From: Natranaeroarchaeum sulfidigenes
GTDB taxonomy: Archaea; Halobacteriota; Halobacteria; Halobacteriales; Natronoarchaeaceae
Reading direction: 5' to 3'
Assembly: GCF_017094485.1 (NCBI RefSeq)
Contig: NZ_CP064786.1
Location: 558,001 to 622,000, forward strand
Length of the DNA stretch: 64,000 nt
The translations under genes and the position numbers were made by a program. A model generated the notes under the pieces. The model did no database searches. It was given only the letters and a program-made list of their open reading frames with translations, and was not told the origin of the DNA. Of the stretch, positions 53,687 to 61,427 are shown in pieces (within the stretch, counting starts at the first letter, position 1; each line of letters opens with the position of its first letter).

Positions 53687-54343
53687 TCAACTACAGATCC
53701 GATGCAGATCCTCAAGCGACTGGATGTCCCACGTCGGCCAGACGTTGAGTTCCCAGTCGGTACGGTGTGGACGACGGATGAACGCCGAGTCGATCCCGGC
53801 GTTCTGTGCGGCTCGAATATCCGACTCGTTGTCGCCGACGAACAGCGCCGAGTCGGCGTCCAGATCGGCTAGCGCCCGGTCGAGATAGTGTGAGTTGGGC
53901 TTGCGAAGTTTCAGGCTCTCGATCGTCGGCTCGCGCCCGTAGGCCGCGCCAAACCGATGGCGGATGTCGTTGTAATCGAGCACGAAGTCAACGGTCTCCT
54001 GCTGGTTCGAGCTGACGATCCCCATCGAGACGTCGAGGGTAGCCAGTGTGTCGATGTCGTCGTACAGCGTCTTCCGGCCCGCTCGAACTTCGTCTTTCTG
54101 GACTGCTGCGAGGGCGTCCTCCCGCGCGCGCCAGAACGTGTCGGGGACCAGATCGTACTGGCCACAGATGTACTCGACGTCCGCGGGGGTCGCCCCGACT
54201 GTCATACTGTCTACGTGATCGGCGTCCATGTCGGTCACACCGAACTGCGAGAAGGTTTCGTGGGTCGCGTCCCGAAGGATCTCGAAGCTGGTTCGCTCGA
54301 CGAGGACACCGTCGTTGTCGAAGACGACGGTATCGTAGGTCAT
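53687..54343 (-). CDS. HAD-superfamily hydrolase
   Basis: A 218-residue phosphatase. Motif I is VVFDNDGVLVERT (DxD with Asn between), motif II is IVSSNQQ, motif III contains the Lys of LRKPNSHYL, and motif IV is ALFVGDNESDI. A helical cap (about 20-85) lies after motif I, as in phosphoglycolate phosphatases. The gene is divergent from kptA, with 75 bases between the starts. The substrate is unknown. Confidence 0.87.
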   Translation of the reverse strand: MTYDTVVFDNDGVLVERTSFEILRDATHETFSQFGVTDMDADHVDSMTVGATPADVEYICGQYDLVPDTFWRAREDALAAVQKDEVRAGRKTLYDDIDTLATLDVSMGIVSSNQQETVDFVLDYNDIRHRFGAAYGREPTIESLKLRKPNSHYLDRALADLDADSALFVGDNESDIRAAQNAGIDSAFIRRPHRTDWELNVWPTWDIQSLEDLHRICS

Positions 54344-54418
54344 GTATGGTGTTGAGTGGTCGGCGGGATAAATCTTTCACCGCGGTATGGAAATACATCG
54401 CACTGGTTACTCCCGATT

Positions 54419-55099
54419 ATGAGCGATATAGGAGTCTGTGATCGACACGGCTACGTCTCGGGGACGACCTGCCCGGACTGCGGGGAAGCCCTTGACGTTC
54501 TGCTGGAAAGCGGTCGCCGGACGCAGCTCTCGAAGTTCCTCAGCGGCGCGCTCAGACATTTCCCGGCTGATGTCGGACTGGAACTGGACACGCACGGCTG
54601 GACAGCCTTCGATTCAGTTATCGATGTGGTCACGGATCGGTACGGCTGGGCGGTGAGCGAACACGTCGAAGCGGTCGTACTAACTGATCCGAAGGGGCGT
54701 TTCGAGTGGGATTACACGGCCGGGGTAGGTCGCTCTGGGGGCCGTATTCGTGCTGCGTACGGCCACTCTGTCGACGTCGATCTTGACCACGAGGAGACGC
54801 CGGTACCGGACACGCTGTACCACGGCACTGCGCCGCGACACGTCGATTCGATTCTCACAGAGGGGCTCAAACCGATGAACCGCCAGAAAGTCCACCTTTC
54901 GGGAACGCGAGCGGCCGCGCTGTCGGTGGGTGGGCGTCATACTGATGACCCGGTCCTGTTGGTCGTCGATGCCGAACGTCTGCAAGCGGACGGCCAGCGG
55001 ATCGTCAAGCGGGGAAAGGACGTCTATACGACGGATCGGGTTGCGTCGGAGTATCTGGAATTTCCGGGGCTTGAGGATGTCAGCGGAAACGAATCGTGA
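54419..55099 (+). CDS. kptA: RNA 2'-phosphotransferase KptA/Tpt1
   Basis: A 226-residue NAD-dependent enzyme that removes the splice-junction 2'-phosphate from RNA. An N-terminal zinc ribbon (CDRHGYVSGTTCPDCG, residues about 7-22) precedes the family core: RTQLSKFLSGALRHFP, GRIRAAYGHS, LYHGTAPRHV and KVHLSGTRAAAL. The catalytic Arg, His and Arg pattern is present. The ATG at 54419 starts the ribbon. It borders the replication origin. Confidence 0.94.
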   Translation: MSDIGVCDRHGYVSGTTCPDCGEALDVLLESGRRTQLSKFLSGALRHFPADVGLELDTHGWTAFDSVIDVVTDRYGWAVSEHVEAVVLTDPKGRFEWDYTAGVGRSGGRIRAAYGHSVDVDLDHEETPVPDTLYHGTAPRHVDSILTEGLKPMNRQKVHLSGTRAAALSVGGRHTDDPVLLVVDAERLQADGQRIVKRGKDVYTTDRVASEYLEFPGLEDVSGNES

Positions 55100-55131
55100 G
55101 GACGGCGGTGGTAGGCCTGTGGAGAGTACAA

Positions 55132-55614
55132 ACACACCGGATTTCCGGTAGAGTAGAGAGATGGTGGGAGTCACGTCTGGCAGCACACCTCAACTACCTG
55201 CCATGTAGACACACACCGGGTTTCCATGTAGACACACACCGGGTTTCCGGTGAAATATGGCTGACTACAGACGGTGATAACTAGTAGAGTGACGACTCCG
55301 CGATAGGATTGACGTAATAATCATTCACATTTTACATAAGTTTTATCTAATGGTATTGAGTACAGTCCATTATCTGAATCGGCGACTGGTGAGTGGGGCG
55401 ACGAGTAGTCGTTCCGTGGCTGGAACGAATAGAGGTCTGTTCTATCCTGTCTCCTCCTCGATCGGCATTCTACTCGCTCTACTGCCGGACGAGCCCGCCG
55501 CTTCTTATTTCAGACCAGTTACTACTCCCGTTACCCCATTTTCACCGGAAACGTGGTGTCTCTCGTGCACGACTGTTCCGAAAACGGAAGCTACTTTCAC
55601 CGGAAACACGGTGT
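55132..55614. other. Replication origin with inverted ORB repeats
   Basis: Five origin-recognition-box-like repeats lie between kptA and orc1. Three in minus orientation are at 55132-55149, 55211-55225 (partial) and 55234-55255. Two in plus orientation are at 55540-55559 and 55595-55614. The shared pattern is TTTCACCGGAAA-N3-GGTGT, with C or A and one or two mismatches. Between the two sets lies an AT-rich stretch (about 55311-55360) suitable for duplex unwinding. The layout next to an orc1 gene is the standard archaeal oriC design. The boxes lack a long G-string and differ from the TTCCAGTGGAAAC type, so it is probably not the oriC1 class. Confidence 0.85.
55201..55246 (+). repeat. Two tandem copies of a 23-bp unit in the origin
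   Basis: The unit at 55201-55223 (CCATGTAGACACACACCGG then GTTT) is repeated exactly at 55224-55246. Each copy carries the half-site ACACACCGGGTTT of an ORB. The second is completed to a full box (55234-55255); the first lacks the GGTGAAA part. This looks like an internal duplication. Confidence 0.8.
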
Positions 55615-55621
55615 GGTGCGT

Positions 55622-56818
55622 ATGGATGCAGACGACGAGCTGTTCACTCGGGAGGATCCGATCTTCGCCAACAAGGAGTTACTGGAGATCAACCACCTCC
55701 CCGAGAAGAACCGGATCGTCGGCCGCGACGACGAGATCCAGTCGCTGGCCAACGCCGTCAATCCCGCTATTTTCGGACAGAGCCCGAGCAACCTGCTGAT
55801 CTACGGGAAGACGGGGACCGGAAAGTCCCTGTGTGCAAAGCACGTCTCCAGACGCCTGATCGAGACGGCCGACCAGGAAGGCGTGACGATTACCTACGCC
55901 TACATCGACTGTTCGCAGGACACGACCGAAACGCAAGCAGTCCAGTCACTCGCAGCGTCGATTAACGACGCCGAGAAAACCGGCGTCTCGATCCCGGACA
56001 AGGGGATCAGCACAGCGACTTACTACAAACGCCTCTGGTCGATTCTCGACGCCCAGTACGATGTCGTGCTCGTAATTCTCGACGAAATCGACAAGCTCGA
56101 ATCCGACTCGATTCTAATGCAGCTCTCGCGGGCAGGCGAGGCCGGCAAGATCGACGATTGCAAGATCGGTGCTATCGGTATCAGCAACAAGATCAAGTAC
56201 AAAGACCGGATGGACGAGCGCGTCAAGAGCAGCCTCTGTGAACGGGAGTTCGTCTTCCCGCCGTACGACGCCAACCAGCTCCGATCGATCATGAACGCGC
56301 GGAAGGACGCGTTCCGCGACGGCGTGCTCGAATCCGGTGTCATTCCACGGGCCGCAGCACTGGCGGCCCAGGAACACGGCGATGCCCGGAAGGCCATCGA
56401 TATGTTGCGGTATGCCGGTGAGATCGCACAGGCGAACAGCGCCGAAACAGTCCGCGAAGAGTTCGTCACCGACGCCCGCGAGAAGGCCGAAACCGACCGG
56501 TTCCGCGAGCTGATCCGCGGTGCGACGCCTCACTCACGGTACGTCCTGCAGGCGCTGACCCACCTTTCGCTCAACGAACCCCACCAGGACGGCTTCCGTA
56601 CGACTGCGATCTACGATGTCTACGAACAGCTCTGCGAGGACGTCGGCTCGGATCCCCTCTCACTACGGCGGGTACGCGACCTGCTGAAAGAACACGCGTT
56701 CCTCGACGTTCTCGAACAGTCCCGGCACTCGGGCGGCAGCGCGGAAGGCAACTTCACGAAACACCGACTGCTAGAAGATCCCGAAGTCGTCCGTGATGTC
56801 CTCGTGAACATCGAGTGA
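55622..56818 (+). CDS. orc1: Orc1/Cdc6 family replication initiator
   Basis: A 398-residue initiator ATPase. Walker A is IYGKTGTGKS (about 60-69), Walker B is VLVILDEIDKL (149-159), and sensor 1 is AIGISNKIK. A C-terminal winged helix (about 310-395) that binds ORBs includes FRTTAIYDVYEQL and LSLRRVRDLL. The ATG at 55622 is eight bases after the closest ORB; the frame opens earlier through the ORBs but lacks family sequence. ORBs lie on both sides of the gene, so the protein probably controls its own expression. Confidence 0.96.
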   Translation: MDADDELFTREDPIFANKELLEINHLPEKNRIVGRDDEIQSLANAVNPAIFGQSPSNLLIYGKTGTGKSLCAKHVSRRLIETADQEGVTITYAYIDCSQDTTETQAVQSLAASINDAEKTGVSIPDKGISTATYYKRLWSILDAQYDVVLVILDEIDKLESDSILMQLSRAGEAGKIDDCKIGAIGISNKIKYKDRMDERVKSSLCEREFVFPPYDANQLRSIMNARKDAFRDGVLESGVIPRAAALAAQEHGDARKAIDMLRYAGEIAQANSAETVREEFVTDAREKAETDRFRELIRGATPHSRYVLQALTHLSLNEPHQDGFRTTAIYDVYEQLCEDVGSDPLSLRRVRDLLKEHAFLDVLEQSRHSGGSAEGNFTKHRLLEDPEVVRDVLVNIE

Positions 56819-56881
56819 CGCAGACCGCTCTCCCAGCGGGGCCGTTCTACCATCCGTCTCGTCGCGGTGCCTTCACACGTA

Positions 56882-56954
56882 TTTCACCGGAAAGCCGGTG
56901 TCTCCCATATCTGTGAGGTCACGCAGAGCAAGCGTTCCACCGGAAAGGTGGTGT
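56882..56954 (+). repeat. Two ORB-like boxes downstream of orc1
   Basis: TTTCACCGGAAAGCCGGTGT (56882-56901) and TTCCACCGGAAAGGTGGTGT (56935-56954) have the same orientation and pattern as the two boxes before orc1. They lie in the promoter region of the following ATPase gene. Confidence 0.8.
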
Positions 56955-57008
56955 GTGTCTCCGCTCCACGTCCGAACGTTCAAACCCGGTTACGCACGAC
57001 ACCCGGCC

Positions 57009-58067
57009 ATGAGCTTCGTCATCGGTCGCGGTGCTGACGCCGAGCCCCGGCAGGCGGGCTATCTCGGCCAGTACCGCGCGCTCGACGGCAGCGAAGGGGC
57101 AAAGCTACACGTGGATCTTGACGGCCCACACGCGATGTTGATCGTGGGGAAACGCGGCTACGGCAAATCGTTTACCATGGGGGTCGTCGCCGAAGAACTG
57201 GCACGGGCACCCGGCGTCGCGCCGGTAGTCATCGACCCGATGGGCGTGTTCGGGACGCTCGGCGACGGGGCAGATGGTGACCCGGTACCGGTCGAGGTGC
57301 TGGACGCCCCGGCGGTCTCCGCGGACACGCTCGACCCGCGTTCGTGGTGTTCACTGCTCGGACTGTCGCCCGAAAGCGGGGCCGGTGGGCTGGTCTGGCA
57401 GGCCGCCCAGGAGTCGAGTACGCTTTCGGGAATGGCCCGACACGTCGAGGCAAGCGACGCGCCGGCCGACGCTGTCCGCGCGGCAGTGAACCACATCGAC
57501 CTCGCGGACTCGTGGGGCGTCTTCGATCCCAACGGGCTCGACGCCGCGGTGCTTTCGGGGACGGAAATTTCTGTCCTGGATCTATCGGGGCTCTCCGCCG
57601 CGCCGATGAACGCCGTCTGTCGGGGTGTCGGCGAGGCGCTGTATCGAGCCCGGGTCGACGAGTCGATCGACCGACTGCCGTGGCTGCTGATAGACGAGGC
57701 ACATACCTTCTTCGGCGGCGTCGGCCAGCCCGCACTGCATACGATCCTCACACGAGGGCGCGCGCCGGGCGTGAGCCTCGTGCTGGCGACCCAGCGACCC
57801 AGCGCAGTCTCGGAGATCGCCATCTCCCAGTCCGACGTGTTGATCTCCCACCGACTGACGGCGGAGGCCGACCTCGAAGCGCTGACCGCCGCCCAGCCGA
57901 CGTATATGAACGAGTCACTGGACGAACGGCTGCCGACTGAGCCCGGCGAAGTCGTCGTGATCGACGACGCGACAGAGACGATCCACGCCGCACAGGTCCG
58001 GTTCCGGGACACCCCCCACGGCGGTGGGAGTCCGAGCGCGCGTGAACTGGCGACTACCGACTACTGA
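57009..58067 (+). CDS. HerA-like ATPase
   Basis: A 352-residue P-loop ATPase. Walker A is VGKRGYGKS (about 46-54), Walker B plus DEAH is WLLIDEAHTFF (225-235), and LATQRPSAVSEIAI follows as in HerA/FtsK-type translocases. The N-terminal HAS-barrel of full HerA is short. The ATG at 57009 is preferred, since the frame before it runs through ORB sequence. It sits right beside the origin with ORBs in its promoter, so its expression may be tied to initiation. Role in replication or segregation is inference. Confidence 0.85.
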   Translation: MSFVIGRGADAEPRQAGYLGQYRALDGSEGAKLHVDLDGPHAMLIVGKRGYGKSFTMGVVAEELARAPGVAPVVIDPMGVFGTLGDGADGDPVPVEVLDAPAVSADTLDPRSWCSLLGLSPESGAGGLVWQAAQESSTLSGMARHVEASDAPADAVRAAVNHIDLADSWGVFDPNGLDAAVLSGTEISVLDLSGLSAAPMNAVCRGVGEALYRARVDESIDRLPWLLIDEAHTFFGGVGQPALHTILTRGRAPGVSLVLATQRPSAVSEIAISQSDVLISHRLTAEADLEALTAAQPTYMNESLDERLPTEPGEVVVIDDATETIHAAQVRFRDTPHGGGSPSARELATTDY

Positions 58068-58170
58068 AATCAGTGATCACAGGCAAGGCTCAGTCCGATC
58101 GCTGTCCAGTGCTGTCGATAAAAATGGCGTCCGATCCGCAAGCGGTCGAAAGCCCAGTGCCTCGCTGGGA

Positions 58171-58929
58171 TCAGTCCGTCCGGATGACTTCGACCTCGTG
58201 GCCGTCGTTGGCCTTCGTGAACGCGTAACGGTCGTCACAGGACTCGGGATCGCGGTAGTCCTCAGCGCCGCGTTCGAGCAGGGTTTCCCAGTCGTCGTGG
58301 AGGTCGTCGGCCCGCACCGCGAGGTGGCCCCAGGCGTCGCCCATCTCGTAGCTGCGCCCGTCGTAGTTGTAGGTAAGCTCGACGGACATCGCCTCGTCGG
58401 GCGCGTCTTCGGGCTTCATGAAGTACAGCGCAAAGGAGCTGTGTTCGGAGCGCCGGAACAGATCGTACTCCAGTTTGCGGGCGTACCAGCCGATCGCGGC
58501 GTCGGCGTCTTCGACCCGAACCATCGTGTGATCGAGGCTCCAGCGCGCGCCGTGGTCGCGCTCGACGATCTCGATCTCGTGGCCGTCCGGGTCCTTGACG
58601 AAGGCGTAGCTCCCGCCACAGGAGTCGGGGTCGCGGTAGTCCTCGACGCCAGCGTCCATCAGCTCCTCGTAGGCCTCGTAGACGTCCTCGACGCGGACCG
58701 CGATGTGGCCCCAGGCGTCGCCCATCGTGTAGCTGCGCCCGTCGTGGTTGTAGGTGAGTTCCAGCGTCGCGCCATCCTCGTGCATATCCTCGGGGCCGAG
58801 ATGGACGTTGGTGAAGGTGTCGGCGTCCCAGCGGCCCTTCTCCTCGTAGCCGAAGTGCGTCTGGTAGAACTCCAGCGCGGCATCCAGATCCTCGGTGCGC
58901 ATCATCACGTGGTCGAGTGTTCCGTCCAT
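58171..58929 (-). CDS. Tandem VOC-family (glyoxalase-like) protein
   Basis: A 252-residue protein of two similar VOC modules (about 1-125 and 126-252). Each has the pattern DHVMMRTEDLDAALEFYQ / DHTMVRVEDADAAIGWY, then ELTYNHDGRSYTMGDAWGHIA / ELTYNYDGRSYEMGDAWGHLA, then DPDSCGGSYAFVKDPDGHEIE / DPESCDDRYAFTKANDGHEVE (landmarks only). The metal-type His and Glu positions recur in both. A fused lactoylglutathione-lyase-like dimer is likely. The substrate is unclear, since haloarchaea use other thiols. The ATG at 58929 is preferred. Confidence 0.9.
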   Translation of the reverse strand: MDGTLDHVMMRTEDLDAALEFYQTHFGYEEKGRWDADTFTNVHLGPEDMHEDGATLELTYNHDGRSYTMGDAWGHIAVRVEDVYEAYEELMDAGVEDYRDPDSCGGSYAFVKDPDGHEIEIVERDHGARWSLDHTMVRVEDADAAIGWYARKLEYDLFRRSEHSSFALYFMKPEDAPDEAMSVELTYNYDGRSYEMGDAWGHLAVRADDLHDDWETLLERGAEDYRDPESCDDRYAFTKANDGHEVEVIRTD

Positions 58930-59131
58930 ATCTACGATTTTGTCGTCGACCGTCAATAACGTACTGGATCAGGAACCGGTATGCCGGTATGAAATCGTCG
59001 ACAGGGGATACTGTCCGTCCGCGAGACCTATGATACAATCATCGAAGTTATTACTTCGAAAATCATAGTAGTTCTCTGAAGCGTCGATACGGGCAGTAAG
59101 CTAAAGTTACCGTACTCCTTCCATCGGAACA

Positions 59132-61309
59132 GTGAACTGGCGAACGTTTCTCCTGATTGCAGTGCTCGCGGTCACGCTTTCGGCTGGCGGCGTGGCCGTC
59201 GTAGCCGCGGGCGGTTCGGGTATCGAGACGACTGCAGGCGATCACGGCCAGAGTGTCGAGACCAACGAGTCACTCACCACCGGAACCCACACCGATCCCC
59301 CTGCTGACGCCCTCGTGGCACACGGTGAGGAGGTCGACGGTCTCGACGACGATTCCATTGATGGCGTCGCCAACCACGGCGCGGCCGAGACGGTACAGGG
59401 CGATCCTACTGATGGAATCGAACTCGACGTTGCACTCTCCCAGCGTCCCGACCGGACCGGCGAGGTCGGCGTCGAACTCCAGTATCGGGTTCCGGAGCGG
59501 CTCGCCTCGCTTGACGTCCGGCTCTTCGACGAGGCGAACGTCGAGGAGGCCGACGGGTTCACCGAAGGCGAGGACGGCCGGTACGTCTGGGACGGGAGCA
59601 CCGAGCGCCCGACGATCAGATACACCATGTCGGTCAATCAGCAACTGGAGCAGGATGGCCCGATCGCTGGACCGGGCACCTACATCTTCGCCGACACCGA
59701 GGACTGGACGGTGATGGCACAGCCACGCCTCTCCCACAGCTGGGGCTGGCGCGGCGGCGGGCCCGTGGGGCTCGAACGCTCGACGAGCATCGACGGTCCC
59801 GGCGCATCCGGTGACAGGATCGCCTTCCTCGGCGAGCAGACGACCCATACCCACGAGGCACACGGACAGCAGTTCGACCTCGTCGTCCCGGAGGCCGCGG
59901 ACCTCGCCGAAGAGCCCGACGAGATCTTCGCATCCGTGAGCCACGCCTCGGAGGCGATGCAGGTCGGGAGCCGTGACGACGAGGTGTTCATGCTGGCGGT
60001 GCCGACCGGCGAGGTCAGGTGGGGCGTCCGCGGCCTCCAGACCGGTGCCGCAGACCTCTGGGTGCGGGACAACGAGGTCCTCGACACGGCCGACAACGTC
60101 TGGGTTCACGAGTACGTCCATACCCGTCAGGGCTACCAGGCCGACCCCGATGCGCGGTGGTTCACCGAGGCGACAGCAACCTACTACGCCGCGTTGCTCA
60201 CTCTCGAAGAGGACCGCATCGAGTTCTCGGAGTTTCAGGCGCGACTCGACGCCGGCACACACGAGCGCCACGCTGACGCCGTCCTCACCGACCCCGATAG
60301 CTGGGCCAGAGGCACCGATTACAACAAGGGCGCGCTGGCCGCGGGGGAGATCGACCGACAGCTCAGGCTCGAAACCGACGGCGGTGCGAGCCTGCAGGAT
60401 CCGTTCGGCCGGATGAACGAGGCCTCCGAGCCCGTCGACAGCGATGCGTTCCTCGACTACGTCGATTCGGCGGGCGGCGAGGAGCCACGAGAGACCGCCC
60501 GGCGGCTGACGACGACGAGCGAGACTGCGGCCGTCTGGTCGGGCGACGAACACGCCGCGGCTTTCGGTACCTCACCCGCGCGGATCGGCTATTCGCTACC
60601 CGACGACGCCGACGGAATCCGTGTCGAGGGCGAGTATCGTGACCGATCGATCGGCGACGAGGACCCGATCACCGTCGTCACGGGCGAGCGTCTGACGATC
60701 GACGGTATCGTCGAGAACACCGGTGATAGCGCTGGCAACTACGAGGCACGGCTTCGCGTCGATGGGCAGATCGTCGACCGGACGACCGGTCGGCTCGATC
60801 CGGGCGAACGCACGACTGCTGAAGTCTCTCATCGGTTCGACGAGCAGGGCGAGCGGACCGTCGCGTTCGGCGACGACCAGCGCCGCGTGATCGTCGAGGA
60901 GCCCGCAACGGCCAGAGTGACCGACGTGACACGTTCACCCGGTCGTGTCACCCCTGGCGAGGACGTGACCGTTTCGGCGACCGTAACCAACGACAATCCG
61001 CTTCCGGGCCGGGCAGACGTCCAGATTCGTACGGGCGGCGAGACAATCGAGGAAACGACCGTGTATCTCGACGCCGACAGTGAAACGACCGTCGTGGCGA
61101 CTCATCGCTTCGACGAAACGGGTACTCAGCGCATCACCGTCGACGACGGCACCGGAGCGCAGACGGTGAGCATTCGGGTCACAGCGGGTGGCGTTGCAGG
61201 ACTGATCGCCGAGCTGGGTGACGGTTCGCTCGGTGTCGGCGTCCTGTCGGTGCTCGTGGTGGTTGCACTGCTTGGCGCATCGAGCTACGTGTTTCGTACC
61301 GATCGGTAG
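59132..61309 (+). CDS. Secreted membrane-anchored gluzincin metalloprotease
   Basis: A 725-residue exported protein. A Sec-type signal (about 1-26, ending AVVAAGG) precedes a peptidase domain with the zinc motif HEYVH (326-330) and the third ligand E346 in WFTEATATYYA, the gluzincin arrangement. Two CARDB-like repeats follow (about 505-600 and 605-695, each with ENTGDSAGNYEARLRVDG-like or NDNPLPGRADVQIRTGG strands). A C-terminal helix (about 697-718) and basic end anchor it in the membrane. It starts with GTG. It probably cleaves extracellular proteins or peptides. Confidence 0.85.
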   Translation: MNWRTFLLIAVLAVTLSAGGVAVVAAGGSGIETTAGDHGQSVETNESLTTGTHTDPPADALVAHGEEVDGLDDDSIDGVANHGAAETVQGDPTDGIELDVALSQRPDRTGEVGVELQYRVPERLASLDVRLFDEANVEEADGFTEGEDGRYVWDGSTERPTIRYTMSVNQQLEQDGPIAGPGTYIFADTEDWTVMAQPRLSHSWGWRGGGPVGLERSTSIDGPGASGDRIAFLGEQTTHTHEAHGQQFDLVVPEAADLAEEPDEIFASVSHASEAMQVGSRDDEVFMLAVPTGEVRWGVRGLQTGAADLWVRDNEVLDTADNVWVHEYVHTRQGYQADPDARWFTEATATYYAALLTLEEDRIEFSEFQARLDAGTHERHADAVLTDPDSWARGTDYNKGALAAGEIDRQLRLETDGGASLQDPFGRMNEASEPVDSDAFLDYVDSAGGEEPRETARRLTTTSETAAVWSGDEHAAAFGTSPARIGYSLPDDADGIRVEGEYRDRSIGDEDPITVVTGERLTIDGIVENTGDSAGNYEARLRVDGQIVDRTTGRLDPGERTTAEVSHRFDEQGERTVAFGDDQRRVIVEEPATARVTDVTRSPGRVTPGEDVTVSATVTNDNPLPGRADVQIRTGGETIEETTVYLDADSETTVVATHRFDETGTQRITVDDGTGAQTVSIRVTAGGVAGLIAELGDGSLGVGVLSVLVVVALLGASSYVFRTDR

Positions 61310-61402
61310 AGAGAGTGGATTTCGCTGCCAGCGCTTGGGAAGAAGCTAATATCCGCCTTTATCGGTTCTCAGATAGCAAAAATCGGCACGGGCCTTATTT
61401 AT

Positions 61403-61425
61403 TGGTTACAAAAAATTTGTAACCA
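61403..61425. promoter_or_regulatory. 23-bp palindrome at the NitT/TauT importer start
   Basis: TGGTTACAAA-AAA-TTTGTAACCA is a perfect inverted repeat with 10-base arms. It begins right after the TATA-like TATTTATT (61395-61402) and ends two bases before the ATG at 61428, so it covers the transcription start. A repressor bound here would block the leaderless operon. The cognate regulator is unknown. Confidence 0.65.
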
Positions 61426-61427
61426 GG

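Noticed and set aside
55201..55255. Tandem 23-bp repeats considered as a CRISPR array
   Set aside because: There are only two head-to-tail copies without spacers and no cas genes; the units carry ORB half-sites and belong to the origin.
58024..58959. 311-codon plus-strand frame with internal repeats
   Set aside because: Its apparent repeats are the mirror of the two VOC modules encoded on the minus strand.
59270..60553. 427-codon open frame on the minus strand
   Set aside because: Antisense to the gluzincin gene, with no recognisable fold or start signal. The opposite strand has the signal peptide and zinc motif.
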